Origin: Leptodactylus fallax
Lineage: Eukaryota; Chordata; Amphibia; Anura; Leptodactylidae
NCBI GenBank assembly: GCA_947044405.1
Contig: CAMRHE010000012.1
Location: forward strand, 9,606,001 to 9,670,000
Direction of reading: 5' to 3'
DNA: 64,000 bases
Made by a program: the position numbers and the translations under genes. Each line of letters opens with the position of its first letter. The stretch's first letter is position 1. This document shows, in pieces, positions 12,330 through 24,380 of the stretch. The notes beneath the pieces are model-generated. The model saw nothing but the letters and a program-made list of their open reading frames with translations. It was not told the DNA's origin and did no database searches.

Positions 12330-14035
12330 TTCTCATATCATAAGCAGTAGTATGAACAAATTTTGGCATAGTATTAGAAATGAACTAGAACTATAAAACT
12401 AAACTTTTCAGAGGTAACAATTATGAGCCTTAGCATAAAGCAAATATACATGGGCATAACTACCAGTTAGCAGACATACCAGCTGATATGGGGACCAAAA
12501 ATTAAAGAGGAGGCATTTCTATTCAGAAATAAGTTGCAGTAAAATAATGACTATGGGGATAGAATGGGGCCACATTCAATTTTCTGTGTGTTTTACTATC
12601 GGGTCCTATGCTTACCACTGGAGTGAACATTGGGAGAAATTTATCAAGACTAGTTTTCAGCGCTGATTTTGATATTCCTTGTATCGTCAGAGGATCCATG
12701 TCAGATGTTCGGGGTTACAAAAGATTTATAAGTACTCTACACGGCATAGGTCAAATGTTCCATTAACATTTAACGTAAGCAAGAAAACGGTCTTCAACAG
12801 GCATGTGGGCACCAAAACTGACCCCTCAAACCTTGGAAAAAGGGTGACTTTTGTCTTCTTATGACATACTTACTATACCATACTTACCTTCTGACAACGC
12901 ACCTCCAGACAGCCTGTCCCACCCCTTAGTCAACTCTAACAGTCGACATTGGGGTTGCTTTGTATTCCATGCTCTCTTTTCTGACCAGGGACATATCAAA
13001 TTTGACAGGATTATTCCTGAAAATTAGGAACTATCCTGGCAAATTTGGGACAGTTGGCAAGTATACAGACAGTGACAGAGGTGACAAGGTGCCCATCGCC
13101 ACACTGGAGGGGAGGATTCTGATAGGTATTAATGCATTTTTCTTTTCTAACCCTCTTCTGCCCACATTTATATTTTCTAATCCCAGACAACTCCTTAAAA
13201 AACCAGACAATCACCATCATTCCGATGCTTACCAGGTCCCCTCGAGTCTCTACTTCCTGGTCCCATTTGGACACAAAAGAAATTGCTTGCCTGGATTGGA
13301 TATGCCACAAGACAAGACAGGAAGTGTAGACCAGAGGGTACTTGGTGTCAGAATGGCAGCAGAGTATCAATGAGGTAATGCTTTTTCTATTCTTTTTAAT
13401 CAATTCTGCCCCTTTACTAAACATTTTTAATCCATTTCATAACAACTTTACCTAACAATTCTAGTTGGACACAATAATGAGTCAGTTCTCTTTAGTGGAC
13501 TGTACACTTTCCAGACCACAAGCCATTAATCATCTTTAGGGTGAGGTGGAACAGGCCATGTGTAGTACGGTTAACCGAACGTCTAATGTGGAGCAGCTGT
13601 ATCTATGTCATGACCGTGAAGGCGAGGAGGTTAAACTCAGTAGTAGTGCCCAATATACCATTCCCATCTATTAATGTTTCTTTCAGTAAACACAAGAAAG
13701 AGAGATAAAACATCAGAGAGTTTTCTTCCTGGATATCATATTGTTACTTTATATAGACCAATAGTGGTATAGAATGCTGCATGGCTTCAAGATACCCCCA
13801 GAATAAACGTGCGAAAGAAAACATGCGTTGGAGCAGGCAGCTGTGGTGTCTGTATGCTCTAATATACAGTATACATTTATTCCATCATGGTACTAGTAAT
13901 GTATGTACCGCATGTGCTTAGCACAGCTTTTAAGTAGTTATTGTTTGGTGTTAAGGGTTGGTACATTATGCAACTGATACACTATAGACTCAGCACATTT
14001 TGTCATGTGACCTTTTACCATTTTATGACTAATGT
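12330..14035. other. non-coding, mostly unrecognised
   Basis: A short piece at 12634-12677 (AAATTTATCAAGACTAG) is an end of the same palindromic family. The 13000-13440 stretch has two long overlapping open frames in opposite directions, without a recognisable domain. The block TTCTAACCCTCTTCTGCCC near 13145 has a diverged echo near 13385, suggesting an unnamed repeat. Confidence 0.35.
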
Positions 14036-14774
14036 TTAACCCCTTTCTGCTCCACAAAATTACGTCACGCTGAGCATGTAGTTAACTTTCATAGCGCTAT
14101 AATGTTGCGGGCACAGGAGCTCAGGGCCACTTTAACCATAGGGCAAACAGTGCACTTGCACCGGGCCCTATGGTTGAGGGTGCCCCGGATCCAGGCACCA
14201 GACTTCCTGCCCAGGACAGCTCCACTCACAACTGTATTGGCATGCAACATCGTGCCTGCAACTCTCTGAACAGTCCGGGACAAGAGACTGCACAGAGCAG
14301 CAGGGGAACGAGGAGAGGTGAGTATCAGTGTTTTATTATGTTAAACTGGGGGCAGATGGAGGGGGGGCATTAAACTGGGGGGAGATGGAGGGGGACATTG
14401 AACAGTGGGGTTTGCTGCACAGGGACATTAAACTGGGGGCAATTTAGAAGGAGATATTAAACTGGGGGTAACTGGAGGAGATTAAACCGTGGGGGTAGCT
14501 GGAGGGTGACATGTCCCCCTTTAGTTGCCTCCAGTTTAATGTCCCCCTCCAGCTGCCCCAGTTTTCATGCCCCCCTCTAGTTTCTTCATACTGTGGGGGC
14601 ATGTAATGTTAGGGTGACTGTAGGAGGATTAGACTGTGTGGGGGCACATGGAAAAAATGATGAGAATAGGCGGAGTAAATGTAGAAGTGGGTGAAGTGAA
14701 ATTAGCATAGCGCGCTGCACATTCTGTGTCTCTCTTTCTATCTTTTGAAAGTTGGGAGGTATGTTATAGATATT

Positions 14775-15165
14775 AGCCCCCTTAAAAATAAAAGTTTTCC
14801 CCTTATATACAATAGTGCCCTCTTAAAAATAAAATAAGTTTCCCCTTTATAAATAATAGTTCCCCTCCTTATGAATAATATTATACTATTATAATGAGGG
14901 GCTATTAGTTATAAATGGGGACTATTATTTAACAGGTAGAACCATAAAGTAGAACTATTATTTATAAGAGGGAACTAATTAGAAGCGAGAACTATTAATA
15001 ATAAGGGGGCCTATTATTTATAAGCAGGGACCCTTATTTATAAGGGTTCGTTATTATTTATAAGCAAGGAATCTTAGTCCCCCATTTAAATAATAGTCCC
15101 TGCATATAAATAATGACCACCTTATAATTATTATTTATAAGGGGGCAGTTAGCTGTGAACAGGAC
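14775..15165. repeat. degenerate short tandem and inverted units
   Basis: Variants of 'TTATAA-GGGG-ACTATTATTT' occur repeatedly in both orientations through this interval, with spacing of roughly 25-35 bp. It is a collapsed minisatellite inside the hAT element. Confidence 0.6.
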
Positions 15166-15169
15166 ATTA

Positions 15170-15240
15170 TTTATACAATGTCTGTAAAGTGGAATATGAC
15201 GGCGCTATATAAGTAAGCATAATAATAAAAATAAATAAGG
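15170..15240 (+). mobile_element. LINE (L2/CR1-like) 3' tail fragment
   Basis: The block CGGCGCTATATAAGTAAGC followed by AATAATAAAAATAAATAA is the same 3' terminus found in minus orientation at 27606-27650 and 58232-58260. Only the last 60-70 bp are present. Confidence 0.65.
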
Positions 15241-15340
15241 GGGGCTACTATTTCTAAGTGCAGGGACATGTATGGGCCCACTAAAAAGGAATTATACTAT
15301 GTGGGGGCCATTTTAATTTGGCTGGGTCAGGTATGTTTAA

Positions 15341-15552
15341 AGAGGTCCTCATGCACATGTGGTTTTATATACCGCTAGAACGACATTAAATTCACCTCAC
15401 TGTCGGTTTTCCCGTTATGTGCCCCGAGGCTGCAGATATCGGTGACGTTACTTTCGGCAAGTCTATGGATGAGTACAGTCAGTGGAGGCGTTCCTCACAG
15501 CCCAGCTAGACTATATAATACCGCATGTGCATGAGGACATGAAAGATCCTCT
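15341..15552. mobile_element. TTAA MITE inside hAT element
   Basis: The element starts AGAGGTCCTCATGCACATG and ends with the inverse CATGAGGACATGAAAGATCC plus TCT. TTAA flanks it on both sides (15337-15340 and 15553-15556). It is a 212-bp deleted relative of the 574-bp copy at 27758-28331. Confidence 0.88.
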
Positions 15553-16378
15553 TTAAGTGGTGGTGATGGGGGGGGGCCCACTTAGGAAACCTTTGCACTG
15601 GGTCACACCAATGTGTTAAAACGGTCCTGCAGGAGCAGTGTCTGCGGCATTACTTCTAGCACCCGGCAGTATTGCACAGCCAAGGCCCAGGGCTAGCCGC
15701 CGGAGTCAGAAGATATTCCAAATCTGGCAGATTAACCCCTTAGATGCCAAGATCAATAGTGATCACAGCATGCAGTGGGTCCGGGGGAATGATTGCCCCC
15801 CCCATTAACCCTTGGATCTCCTGCGATAACATTGTGGGGTCCGAGGAATTGGCACGGCAGCCAGGAAGCCGAGCAATGGCCTCCTGACTACCTATGCACA
15901 TTAGACATACTGAGCCTATGTGCAATGTGCTGCAATACTATATATTGCAGTACATTGCACTGGGGATCACAGATCACAGGTTCAAGTTCCCTTGTGGGAC
16001 AGGTAAAAAAGTAAAAAGAAACACCACCACATTTACATTTAAAAGAACTCATAACTTAAACCAAAAAAAACTGAACATGTTAGATATCCCCATGTGTGTA
16101 TAAGTCCCCACTATCCAAAAGTAGTGTTATTTATCTTGTACAGGGAACGCCTTAAAAAAAAAAAAAAAATTATGATAGAATTGTGGGTTTTTTTTGCACG
16201 GGCCCCCCCCCCAAAAAAAAGTTAATAAAAGCTAATCAAATTATATGTATCCCATAATGATGCCAAATAAAACGCGAACAGAAAAATTAAAAAGTTTATG
16301 AATTTTGGACGGTGGGGAAGGAAAATATTAAAGTCACAGCATTGTACAAACTCCCCTGCTTCTTTAAAGGGTTAAATA

Positions 16379-17387
16379 AAGATTTGTGATTTTATCATGG
16401 ATTGTGTGTGTCATTTTTTGGTGGTTTATAAGTCCATTTTAGTATCAAACAATGGTAGTATTATACATAGGATTATGTGACCTGATGAGGGAAGGTTTAC
16501 CTTGATGACACCCTGCGCCTCAGCTGTCTCTATGTACAGAGCTGAATAGTCTCCTCAGTCATGGAGTTATAGAGTCAACTTTCTGTTCTGTGTCTGAGTT
16601 GTTCTGTTCCTGTGTTTACTGAACTTGGATAAAACGCCCTTTAGCTCCATGTTCCATTACTGCGAGCCTCCATAAACAAGCTGATATGCGCAACCACTGA
16701 TTATATTAGCCCTAAAAGAGTTCTGAAGCAAATGAAAAATATCAACTTCCATTCCTAAAAGCACTGTTTTCAATTTTCTGAAGGAAATTAAATAATGTAT
16801 AAATCAAGTGCTGGGCTCGAGCCCAGTCAGCTGAACATCACTTGGTCCTTTTAAGGCGGAGAGGAAGTGTCTGTTGCAGTGGGGACAAGCCAAGAGAAAT
16901 AACAGCTAACCTCAGCTCCATGTGAAAGTCATTTGAGATAATAGGGGGAGGCTGCACACAGGTTGGAAAGAGGACCACATACTAACTGTGAGCAAGAAAA
17001 CATACATCCAAGTCATGTACTTGCTGTCCAGAGATAAATCTGGGTGTAAGCAGGTGAAACGCCTATGTAAGAGGCACCAGTCACTGACTTTTAGCTAGAT
17101 ATCTTGAAACAGCATAAGGCTACAGCACAATTGCAGGCAGTTATAACCCGCGGGCCGTGGCAAAGTACTGTACAAGTTGAGTGGATGGGATTTTGACAAA
17201 TCTCATTCGCACACAGCAGAAAAAAAAACTGTGTCTGGTGTGGCAGGCTTTGAACATGTAACATGTTGATTACTGCCGCGCATTCGGCTGTGGATTTGCA
17301 CTGCAAAGGGTGAAACCCAGGCTAACTGCATGGGAAACTGCCCGTGAATCCTGTACCACAATCCTACAGCCTGTGGCCTTAGCCTAA
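16379..17387. other. non-coding, apparently unique
   Basis: No repeat signature from about 16600 to 17080 and normal sequence complexity. This makes it one of the better candidates for conserved non-coding sequence in the window, though conservation cannot be judged from one genome. Confidence 0.35.
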
Positions 17388-17854
17388 GGCCCCTTGCAGA
17401 TTATGTGGACTAGATCAGTGTGCTGTGTTTTTCCCGGATAGCACACTGACCCATTCTTTTCTTTGGGTCAATGAACACAACCGTAATTTCCACTGATCAG
17501 TGTGCGGGCCGAGAGTCCGTGCTGCAAAATATAGAACAGGTCTTATTCTGTTCCGTGTTTGTGGAAAGGACTCATCCATAGAAGCCTATGGGAGACTAAA
17601 AACCAAGGACGGCACACTGATGTACTCCATGTGTCATCAGTGTGCCGTCCGTTTTCGCGGACAAGCTAGGGACATCATTAGATGTCGCCTGTCTCTTTTT
17701 TTGTGGATCCACAAACTCGGATTGCACACTGATGACACACACTCCGTTTTTGCGGACATACGGCACTGATGCAGAAGACGCACTGTCCGCAAAAAAGGAA
17801 CACTAATTACTAGTTTGCGGACCGCAAAATACACACGGTCGTCTGCAACTGGCC
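17388..17854. mobile_element. MITE with GGCCCCTTGCAGA ends
   Basis: The left end is GGCCCCTTGCAGATTATG; the right end CGGTCGTCTGCAACTGGCC is its imperfect inverse. Internal inverted blocks include CAGTGTGCTG, ATAGCACACTGACCCATTC and several CGGCACACTGATG/CATCAGTGTGCCG pairs. A second, shorter copy lies at 19948-20224. No coding capacity. Confidence 0.72.
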
Positions 17855-18264
17855 TAAATCTGCTTTTTTGTGCTGCATTATGTTGACACACATCAGTGTC
17901 AGTATGACATGGCCAGGTCATTTATACACATTCTTACAATGATCATAACATTTTATTCGTCCTTGAAGGTCTATGTACTTACATGTAAACACACAAGAGG
18001 CACACAAAAAAGTTAACCTGTGTAAAAAAATGTCATGACGCTTTGTTTTTGGATGGATGTGAATGTGTTGCAGAAAACGATATGCAAGCCCTTGACTTGA
18101 AGGCTAGTGCTATATGGCGACATAAGATTGCAATGCCATACTACTATATGACACTTGAAGCCAGGGCCCCACGCGGCATTTTACTGTTTTTGGAAATCTT
18201 AGGATTTAATTATACCTACAGAAATGCTGGCGGTTTCCCTATAGGTATATTGGAAGCAGAAAGT

Positions 18265-18545
18265 CTGAAGGATAGGTCATCAGTATGTTGTCTGTGGAGG
18301 TTCCGACACCCAGGCCCTGCACAGATCAGCTGTTCTTGCTAGGTCCTACACAAGTAATCGGAGTGGCAGGCAGCAGCCCTTCCACTGTATAGTGTTGCTT
18401 CTGTGGAATTGCAGTTCTTCTCCTATTACTTGGATAGGAGCAGTGCTGCAAGCAATGTCTGTCCACTAACAGCTTCCAGCAACTGAAGACTTCTGCAACA
18501 ACTGATCCGTGCTGGGTCCAGGTGTCAAACCTCCATAGGTTATCA
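18265..18545. repeat. dispersed GGTCATCAGTATG-type repeat
   Basis: The ends GGTCATCAGTATGTTGTCTG and CATAGGTTATCAGTATG, with internal GACACCCAGGCCCTGCACAG and the inverse-like GTCCAGGTGTCAAACC, are of a repeat type common in frogs. Its inner 'bonds' pair as imperfect inverted repeats. Class is unresolved. Confidence 0.5.
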
Positions 18546-19947
18546 GTATGAAAAATCAATTTGTGGTGGGAAAAACATAATAGCCCATAATAAAAGGGAA
18601 CACCAACATTTCCTACCATAAAACTGGCACAAAGCCCTTGATAAATTTGATAAAGCCCTTTGTGTTGATAACCAGTACACTGATTTCTCGGTTAGGCGGT
18701 AGAAAGTAGAAACTAATTAGATACTTATATATTATTAAGAAGTGGGAACTTTTTTAAGAGTTTGAGCAGACAACTCGTTAGATAAATCTTTGGATTTGTC
18801 TATGTCCAAGAAAATTGAGGTTGAATGGAAAACAGAATATCAACATTCATTGCAGGAGATTTAGGGAGAGAAAGCAGAATGTTTTTTTTTTTTTTTTTTT
18901 TGAAGTAAGATGTTAATTTTAGTCTTTTTTATAAATCCGTTGGTCTGTTTTTGTTCACTTTCTGAGCTTTGTTCACTTTCCTTTGTAATTTATTTCAGCA
19001 AAAGAAATACAAAATATGTCCCCCAGAGTGCGTTTTACAGCCTATTTTCAACATCTTGCTGAAAGCAAAGCCATTTCTATTGTTTCTTGCATGGCTGATA
19101 CAAATTATATTTTTACAGTCTCTTAAAAAGGAAGTGCTTTATTTCTATTTTATAAGATTAGAAAAACATGGCTGTTTTCTTCCAGACACAGTGCCACACT
19201 TGTCCATAGGTTGTATGTAGTATTACAGTTCATTTCCACTTAGCGAATGACACTGTACTACAATACTAAACCTGAACACTGGTGTGGCGCTGTTTTTAGA
19301 AAAAAAGCAGCCATGTTTTTTTTTTTTGTTTTTTTTTAATCTTGGACCTTTAATCTTTTGTAAAGATTCTCATACAGATAGAGATAATGGTTTACTTAAA
19401 ACTACATATCAATACAGTTGTGCTAGTTTCCTGACATTAGAAAGGATTATGTTCAGCCTGAATGTGATATTTACTAAGCATTTCAACACTTTTTCGTACA
19501 CATCTGTGCCAGGTTCAAGCTGCGATTGATTATTATTCCTGTCACTGTCAAACATTTGTAGCGTTGAAGAATATGGTGTATACTACATCAAAGGCATTTG
19601 CAAGCGCTGCACCAGAACTGATAACTGCATTTTTCAGCTTAAATTAGATGTTATCACATTTGTATGAGAGAGAACAATTAAAGTGTTAGCCTAAAGTTTC
19701 TATACAGAGTTTACAGAAAATACTGAATTACCAATTTTGAACCTGATCCAGAGTTACAGTATGTTTTGTAGTCCAGAGCTGCAGTCATGATTATGCCGGC
19801 TTCAGAGCTGTAACTTCCCACATATGTCTTTACCTTTCAAAAATGACAGCTTGATTCTGGTGAGAATCTTCTCAGGAGGCATAAGTTCTGCTACTTGGTT
19901 CTTCATTAAATTATTCATTACCAATCATTTGTTGGATAACTCCTTAA
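18546..19947. other. non-coding, apparently unique
   Basis: No transposon termini seen. A 22-base T run (about 18881-18901) and another T-rich tract at about 19316-19338 are present. Coding potential is not apparent. Confidence 0.35.
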
Positions 19948-20224
19948 AGCCCCTTGCAGACAATCGTGTGCTAGGTCAGTGTGTTATCCGGGTTTTTTTG
20001 ATAGCACACTGACCCATTCATTTCTATGGACCCGTACACATGACTGAATTACATGGTCCCGTGTGTGGGCCTGACAGTCTGGGCTGCAAAATATGGAGCA
20101 GGTCCTATTCCTGTCCGATTTTGCAGCCATGCTTCCGCGGCTACTATTCATTGAATGAATGGGGCCGCGGAAGCAGGGCCGGTGTATGGTTGGTACACTG
20201 ATGATGGTCGTGTGCAACCCGGCT
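19948..20224. mobile_element. second MITE with GCCCCTTGCAGA ends
   Basis: The left half (GCCCCTTGCAGACAATCGTG, then GATAGCACACTGACCCATTC) matches 17388-17500 closely. The right end GTCGTGTGCAACCCGGC is the inverse. A perfect internal hairpin, GCTTCCGCGGC and GCCGCGGAAGC, lies at about 20131-20175. It abuts another MITE at 20228. Confidence 0.75.
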
Positions 20225-20227
20225 TAG

Positions 20228-20422
20228 GCTAAGGCACCACGTTGCGGAAAAGCTGTTTTTGTTGCAGATTTTTGAGGAAAGTCAAGAGTGGCTTGAAAAA
20301 GAATTGCAAATATAAAGGAAGCACCTATAATTTTATACTTCTGCTAAAACCATTCCTGGCTTTGGCTAAAAGAAAAAAAACACCCCCAAAAAAACAGCTT
20401 TTCCGCAACATGGAGCCTTAGC
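20228..20422. mobile_element. MITE with long GTTGCGGAAAAGCTG inverted repeats
   Basis: The left arm is GCTAAGGCACCACGTTGCGG followed by AAAAGCTGTTTTTG. The right arm CAGCTTTTCCGCAACATGG then AGCCTTAGC is its near-perfect inverse, giving arms of about 37 bp. Internal AAGAGTGGCTTGAAAAAG and the mirrored CTGGCTTTGGC also pair. Family relatives occur at 47666, 55132 and 56549. Confidence 0.78.
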
Positions 20423-20439
20423 ATAAAATGAGGTTTCCT

Positions 20440-20690
20440 AATAGTGACACTTATCTTCTATGCATATGATAAGGGATAAGTATTTGATCACTAGGAGTCA
20501 TGAAAATTGTGATCTCAGTCAGTGATATAGAAGTGAAAAGAGTGGTGATGATACACACACCATTCCATTCACATGGGGCACTCAGACATTCTTGGGACTG
20601 CTGGGTGTTCCCCAATGATCAGACACTTATGTCCTATCCTACGGATAAGACACAAGTGTCATAAGAAGGTAACTCTTTTAATAAATATTT
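20440..20690. repeat. diverged dispersed repeat
   Basis: GTGACACTTATCTTCTATG at the left and ACACAAGTGTCATAAGAAG at the right are imperfect inverses. The inner GATAAGGGATAAGT and CTATCCTACGGATAAGAC resemble the 'dimer' repeats at 18265 and 54286. Boundaries are approximate. Confidence 0.4.
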
Positions 20691-20790
20691 ACATTAGGAA
20701 ACTTATTTTGTCAATATAGTTTTTCTATAAGAATAGTTACATGATTCTTCTTTAGTAGGTTCACTTAGTCTGCAAGTAAATAGGACTTAA

Positions 20791-21350
20791 AGTGGACTGA
20801 TCAGATCTCCTGATATATCTGTTTTTGTACATACTTGTATTTCCCATTAAATAATTCTGAAGTACCTTTTCATTCAATCTATTTCGTGCTGTTCCTCTGT
20901 TATGCATCAGAAAAAGCATTGATACATTAAAGTGTTTGTCCAGCCCAAATAATCCCCATTTTCTTGAAAATAGTTCAAAATGGTTTAAAATAATAATGAA
21001 AGAAGCCTTACTTATGGATCCCCCGCTGCTCCTGCTCGGACACTCCTGGTCCCCTGCCAAACACTTCCTTTCCTGCTGTACTGATGACTTATGACCACTG
21101 CAGCCAATCACATGTCCATGTCAGGTTGTCATCGCTGCAGCAGGAAGAATAGGAGCAGTGGGGATCAGTAAGACGAGTAAGGTTATTATTTTTAACCCAT
21201 TCTGAGCCATTTTCAAAAGACTGATTTTGTTTTCCAGGCATCTCTTTACAACTGTGTGTTACCGTTCCCCTCTCAATAGAGTGCGTCATACACTACATAG
21301 TATAATAATTTTATAAATGAGTGGACAGTGTCATTGCAGTTCCTTTAATG
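20791..21350. mobile_element. TTAA MITE with nested TTAA MITE
   Basis: The left end AGTGGACTGATCAGATCTCC follows TTAA (20787-20790). The right portion TGTGTGTTACCGTTCCCCTC to GAGTTCCTTTAA-like sequence near 21350 matches what I recall of this frog MITE family, but the inverse end is poorly preserved. It is interrupted at 20931-21236. Confidence 0.45.
20931..21236. mobile_element. inner TTAA-type MITE
   Basis: Starts AGTGTTTGTCCAGCCC directly after TTAA (20927-20930). Inner arm blocks AAAATAGTTCAAAATGG and CCATTTTCAAAAGACTG are inverse-like, and CTGCTCGGACACTCC pairs loosely with the right half. The right terminus is diverged. Confidence 0.45.
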
Positions 21351-24199
21351 GTAGTTCTTAGCAAATGATGTTATTTCATCATATGATGCACCAGCAGATC
21401 TTCCAAGAATAAAAAGCTTAGCCAGAATCATATGTTTATTTTAGTATTACATGTTATATGCTGTTATATGAGCCAAGTTGTATTGTTATATAGTTGTTGC
21501 GGTACATACATATACCAGCAGGAGCAGATCAAGCCAAAGACTAAAGGAAGGGACTGGACAGAAAGCGCAAAAATACACAGGGCTGTCAGCTATTGTGCAG
21601 CAAACATGGTCTATTTATTGAACATAAAATACTGCACAAGCTCAACTCATCTACCCACTGGTTAATAAACAACAGATTGATCCTTTCTATCACACCGCAG
21701 ACTAATGCCAATGTGCCAAGTTACAAAAACACAACCTCAACTAAAAGCCAAAGACAAAAAACACAGAAAATGAGGAAAATAAAACTTCTGCTGCATTTTT
21801 CTGGGCAATGCACAGGTGACTTTGTTTTCCAGTTGCTATTATTATTATAGAAAAAAAAGTCCCTGTATCTAAGTATTTTTCCTGCCTTTAAGTCTTATCT
21901 GATTTATCTGGTCCATACTCCATACACAATCAGTCTCAGTTTATAATGGGCTGTATGGAAGGGGGGTAGTGGAGGAGAAAGACAAGAGATATGAGGCCAT
22001 CTACAGCACTACATGACTCTTTTCTGTCAGGGGACAGCTGAATACTAATTCCTGACAACCCATCTAAGTTGTGAAAAAACTGGCTCTATATATTGGTGAT
22101 GTCTCTCTGTTAGAGGAGCTCTCCTTTTCCTTCCCCTCCCCTCTCCATATAGTTATATTGTACAGATTTGATCAATAATAGAAAGAAGCAAATAAGTGAA
22201 GAAACAGGCACTTTTATTATATGAACTATATTACAAAGTTTGTTGTCCTCACCTGAATTATGGATATATAAAAAAATAAAAATCAAAGTTTAGTTACACT
22301 TTAAGGAATTCAGTCAGGCTTTCCCGCATTTTTTGCAGCGTAGAGCACTAACTTTTCTGTCTAAAAGCCCAATGAACCCTGTTAAAGTCAATGAGGTTGG
22401 TCAAGACTCACCAGTATTAATTTGTACATACATCCAGCATAGCTATCATGGCTCTATTATAAATATAAGCCCAGGCAAAGGAGTGAAAAGAGCCTTTATC
22501 ATTTTTTTTTTTAATATACTGATTTTAAGCTGAACGGACACCATAGCTTCTGGGTTTCTGCTGTTTTACGGGTATTAATCTTCAGATGCCTCGTCAAACG
22601 CGGAATTTAAAGAACAGTGTTAAACCAAAGTGCCAACCCACAGAATATAGATAACATGTAATTTTTTGCTGCACAGTGAATGCTGGAAAATCAAAACCCA
22701 TAGGAAAATGGTGCAATTGCAATTTCTTTCTAATTCCACCCCATTCTGATTTTTTTTTACAAATACAGCTTTGAAAGACATTGTACAGAATATTAAATAG
22801 TAACATGAAGGACAATTTGACCGACAAAAATAAGCCCTCCTACAGTTCTATGGACAGAAAAAGGTATGACTTTTGGAAAATAGGAAGTAAAAAAAATGAA
22901 AAAACAAAAATAAAAAATGACTGTGGCAGGAGCCATGAGCTGGGGAGCTACATTTGTTATTTAGATTAAGTAATAGACAAATCCTTTACATATTAAAGCA
23001 AGCCACACTACATGCTTTACACTTTAGAACCTCTGAAGGCTTTGTAAGGCATGCTGTAGTGCATGAAGGACTTCTGCTACTATATGAACTTGGTTATGTG
23101 GACATTTATTTGGCTGCAAAATTAATCAAATTCCTTTGCTTGCGCTATATATATTTTAGACATTCTGATCTATTTAGACATGGAATATAAATCTGGTTTA
23201 CAGAAATTATTTGTGCAAATATACCCTCTTGTATGGCATTAGGATTTATTCACTTGTCAAAGATGGTGTCTGCAGTGTGGAGTGAGGGGAGAAATGGGAG
23301 CTGGTAGTCTCCATACACCCTGCAACCATGTGTAAAAACGCAACTTTTGTTTTTGAAGAATGAATATTCCCTTTCCAGAAAGGCTTCAGTAAAACCTCTA
23401 TAGATGCAATTCTACCAGTGATATACAAAGCCTCAATATCTACACATGGAGATCACATGTCTCACATCAACTATTGTTAACATCTTGCAGAAAGAAGATA
23501 ATACAATAGGATATTATTGACTCTTATGAAATGGACTGTGAGGGAATCTGCTGAAAAGTTTAGTCTTCAAACAGCTGCCCAGACAGAGATTTCTTTACAT
23601 GTATCCAAGTAATGAAATAACCAAGCATGGGAGATGGGGAGTATGAACATATAGCTATGGTATTTGGATGGTTGATTAAGTAACAAAGACTAAATAAAGC
23701 CACAGGAAGGAAGCAATGAAACAGCTGGGAAAGTTGAACAGGATGAAAAGGAGTAAAGGTCTTGTGATCATGAATGAATGTTTACACAAAGCACAGTGGA
23801 GAAGCTGAAAAGGTCATTAGCGACAAGCAGAAATGCAAAAGAACAGCGCAAATGGTCTTTTGTGATGTCACTCTCCTCGATTTGTACGAGGATACAGAAA
23901 TGCAGCCATTTGCTGGCCATAGATTCTCATCTGAGAAGGAGCAAGTGCACACTATAAAAGAAACGGATGCGAGTAAATGGAAGAGTTCTCTACTACCTCT
24001 TTGCGATGAAGGTATCCTTGCTCAAATTTCAGCTAGACGATAAAGTTACCGCTTTGGTGTAAAGAGCTGCAGACCGCACACTTATTCAGAGCTAGATACT
24101 ATAAGAGTGTGTACTAGGCCTGAGTTACAGCCTGTAATATAGTCCAGAGCTGCATTCACAGTTCTTTAAGCTTCATGCTATGGTGGTTACAAGTAGACA
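21351..24199. other. non-coding, mostly unrecognised
   Basis: No exon recognised. A probable old MITE end is ACACTTTAA near 22298-22306, without a clear partner. Small open frames (for example 22781-22969 and 23774-24043) are AT-rich or lack domains, and I do not call them genes. Confidence 0.35.
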
Positions 24200-24380
24200 A
24201 TGGTGGTGCATCTAGTTTGGGCTAAAATGTTTTTGACTTTTTAGACATGTGGGTGTGGATGCTCAGAAAAAGGGTGCATGGTTTAAATGTACCACTAGTA
24301 AAAGACTGGTACAAAGTAAGCCAACTAAAAGGTGGTAGACTAGGCTAGACTTAGACTAGACAGTTCAAAGATGCGCCAGG
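24200..24380. repeat. diverged copy of 8480 repeat
   Basis: The string CCAACTAAAAGGTGGTAGAC and the following TAGACTTAGACTAGACAG correspond to 8663-8700. The flanking hydrophilic 'GGTGCATGG' segment appears only here. Confidence 0.45.

Larger units (their letters stand above)
14122..15629. mobile_element. non-autonomous hAT element nested in 14040 repeat
   Basis: The TIRs are CAGGGCCACTTTAAC at the left and GTTAAAACGGTCCTG at the right. They are flanked by an 8-bp duplication, CAGGAGCT at 14114-14121 and CAGGAGCA at 15630-15637 (7 of 8 matching). The 8-bp duplication and CAGGG ends are typical of hAT. The interior is low-complexity: AAACTGGGGG units at 14340-14480 with an inverse near 14520, then AT-rich units. 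It also holds a LINE tail and a TTAA MITE. No transposase frame. Confidence 0.78.
14040..16374. mobile_element. long TAACCCC-ended repeat with nested hAT
   Basis: The left end TAACCCCTTTCTGC and right end CTTTAAAGGGTTA form short terminal inverted repeats. The left flank (GTAGTTAACTTTCATAGCGC to GTTGCGGGCACAGGAGC) matches the fragment at 12165-12250, which shows that it is a dispersed family. The right part contains TTAACCCCTTAGATGCC and several A/T-rich tracts. No transposase is visible. I recall long repeats of this type from toad genomes, but cannot name the superfamily. Confidence 0.55.

Noticed and set aside
13011..13424. 137-residue open frames on both strands
   Set aside because: Opposite-strand overlap in a possible old repeat; neither contains a known motif.
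20931..24199. tRNA or SINE promoter boxes
   Set aside because: Looked for A/B-box patterns and cloverleaf arms; found none convincing here or elsewhere in the window.
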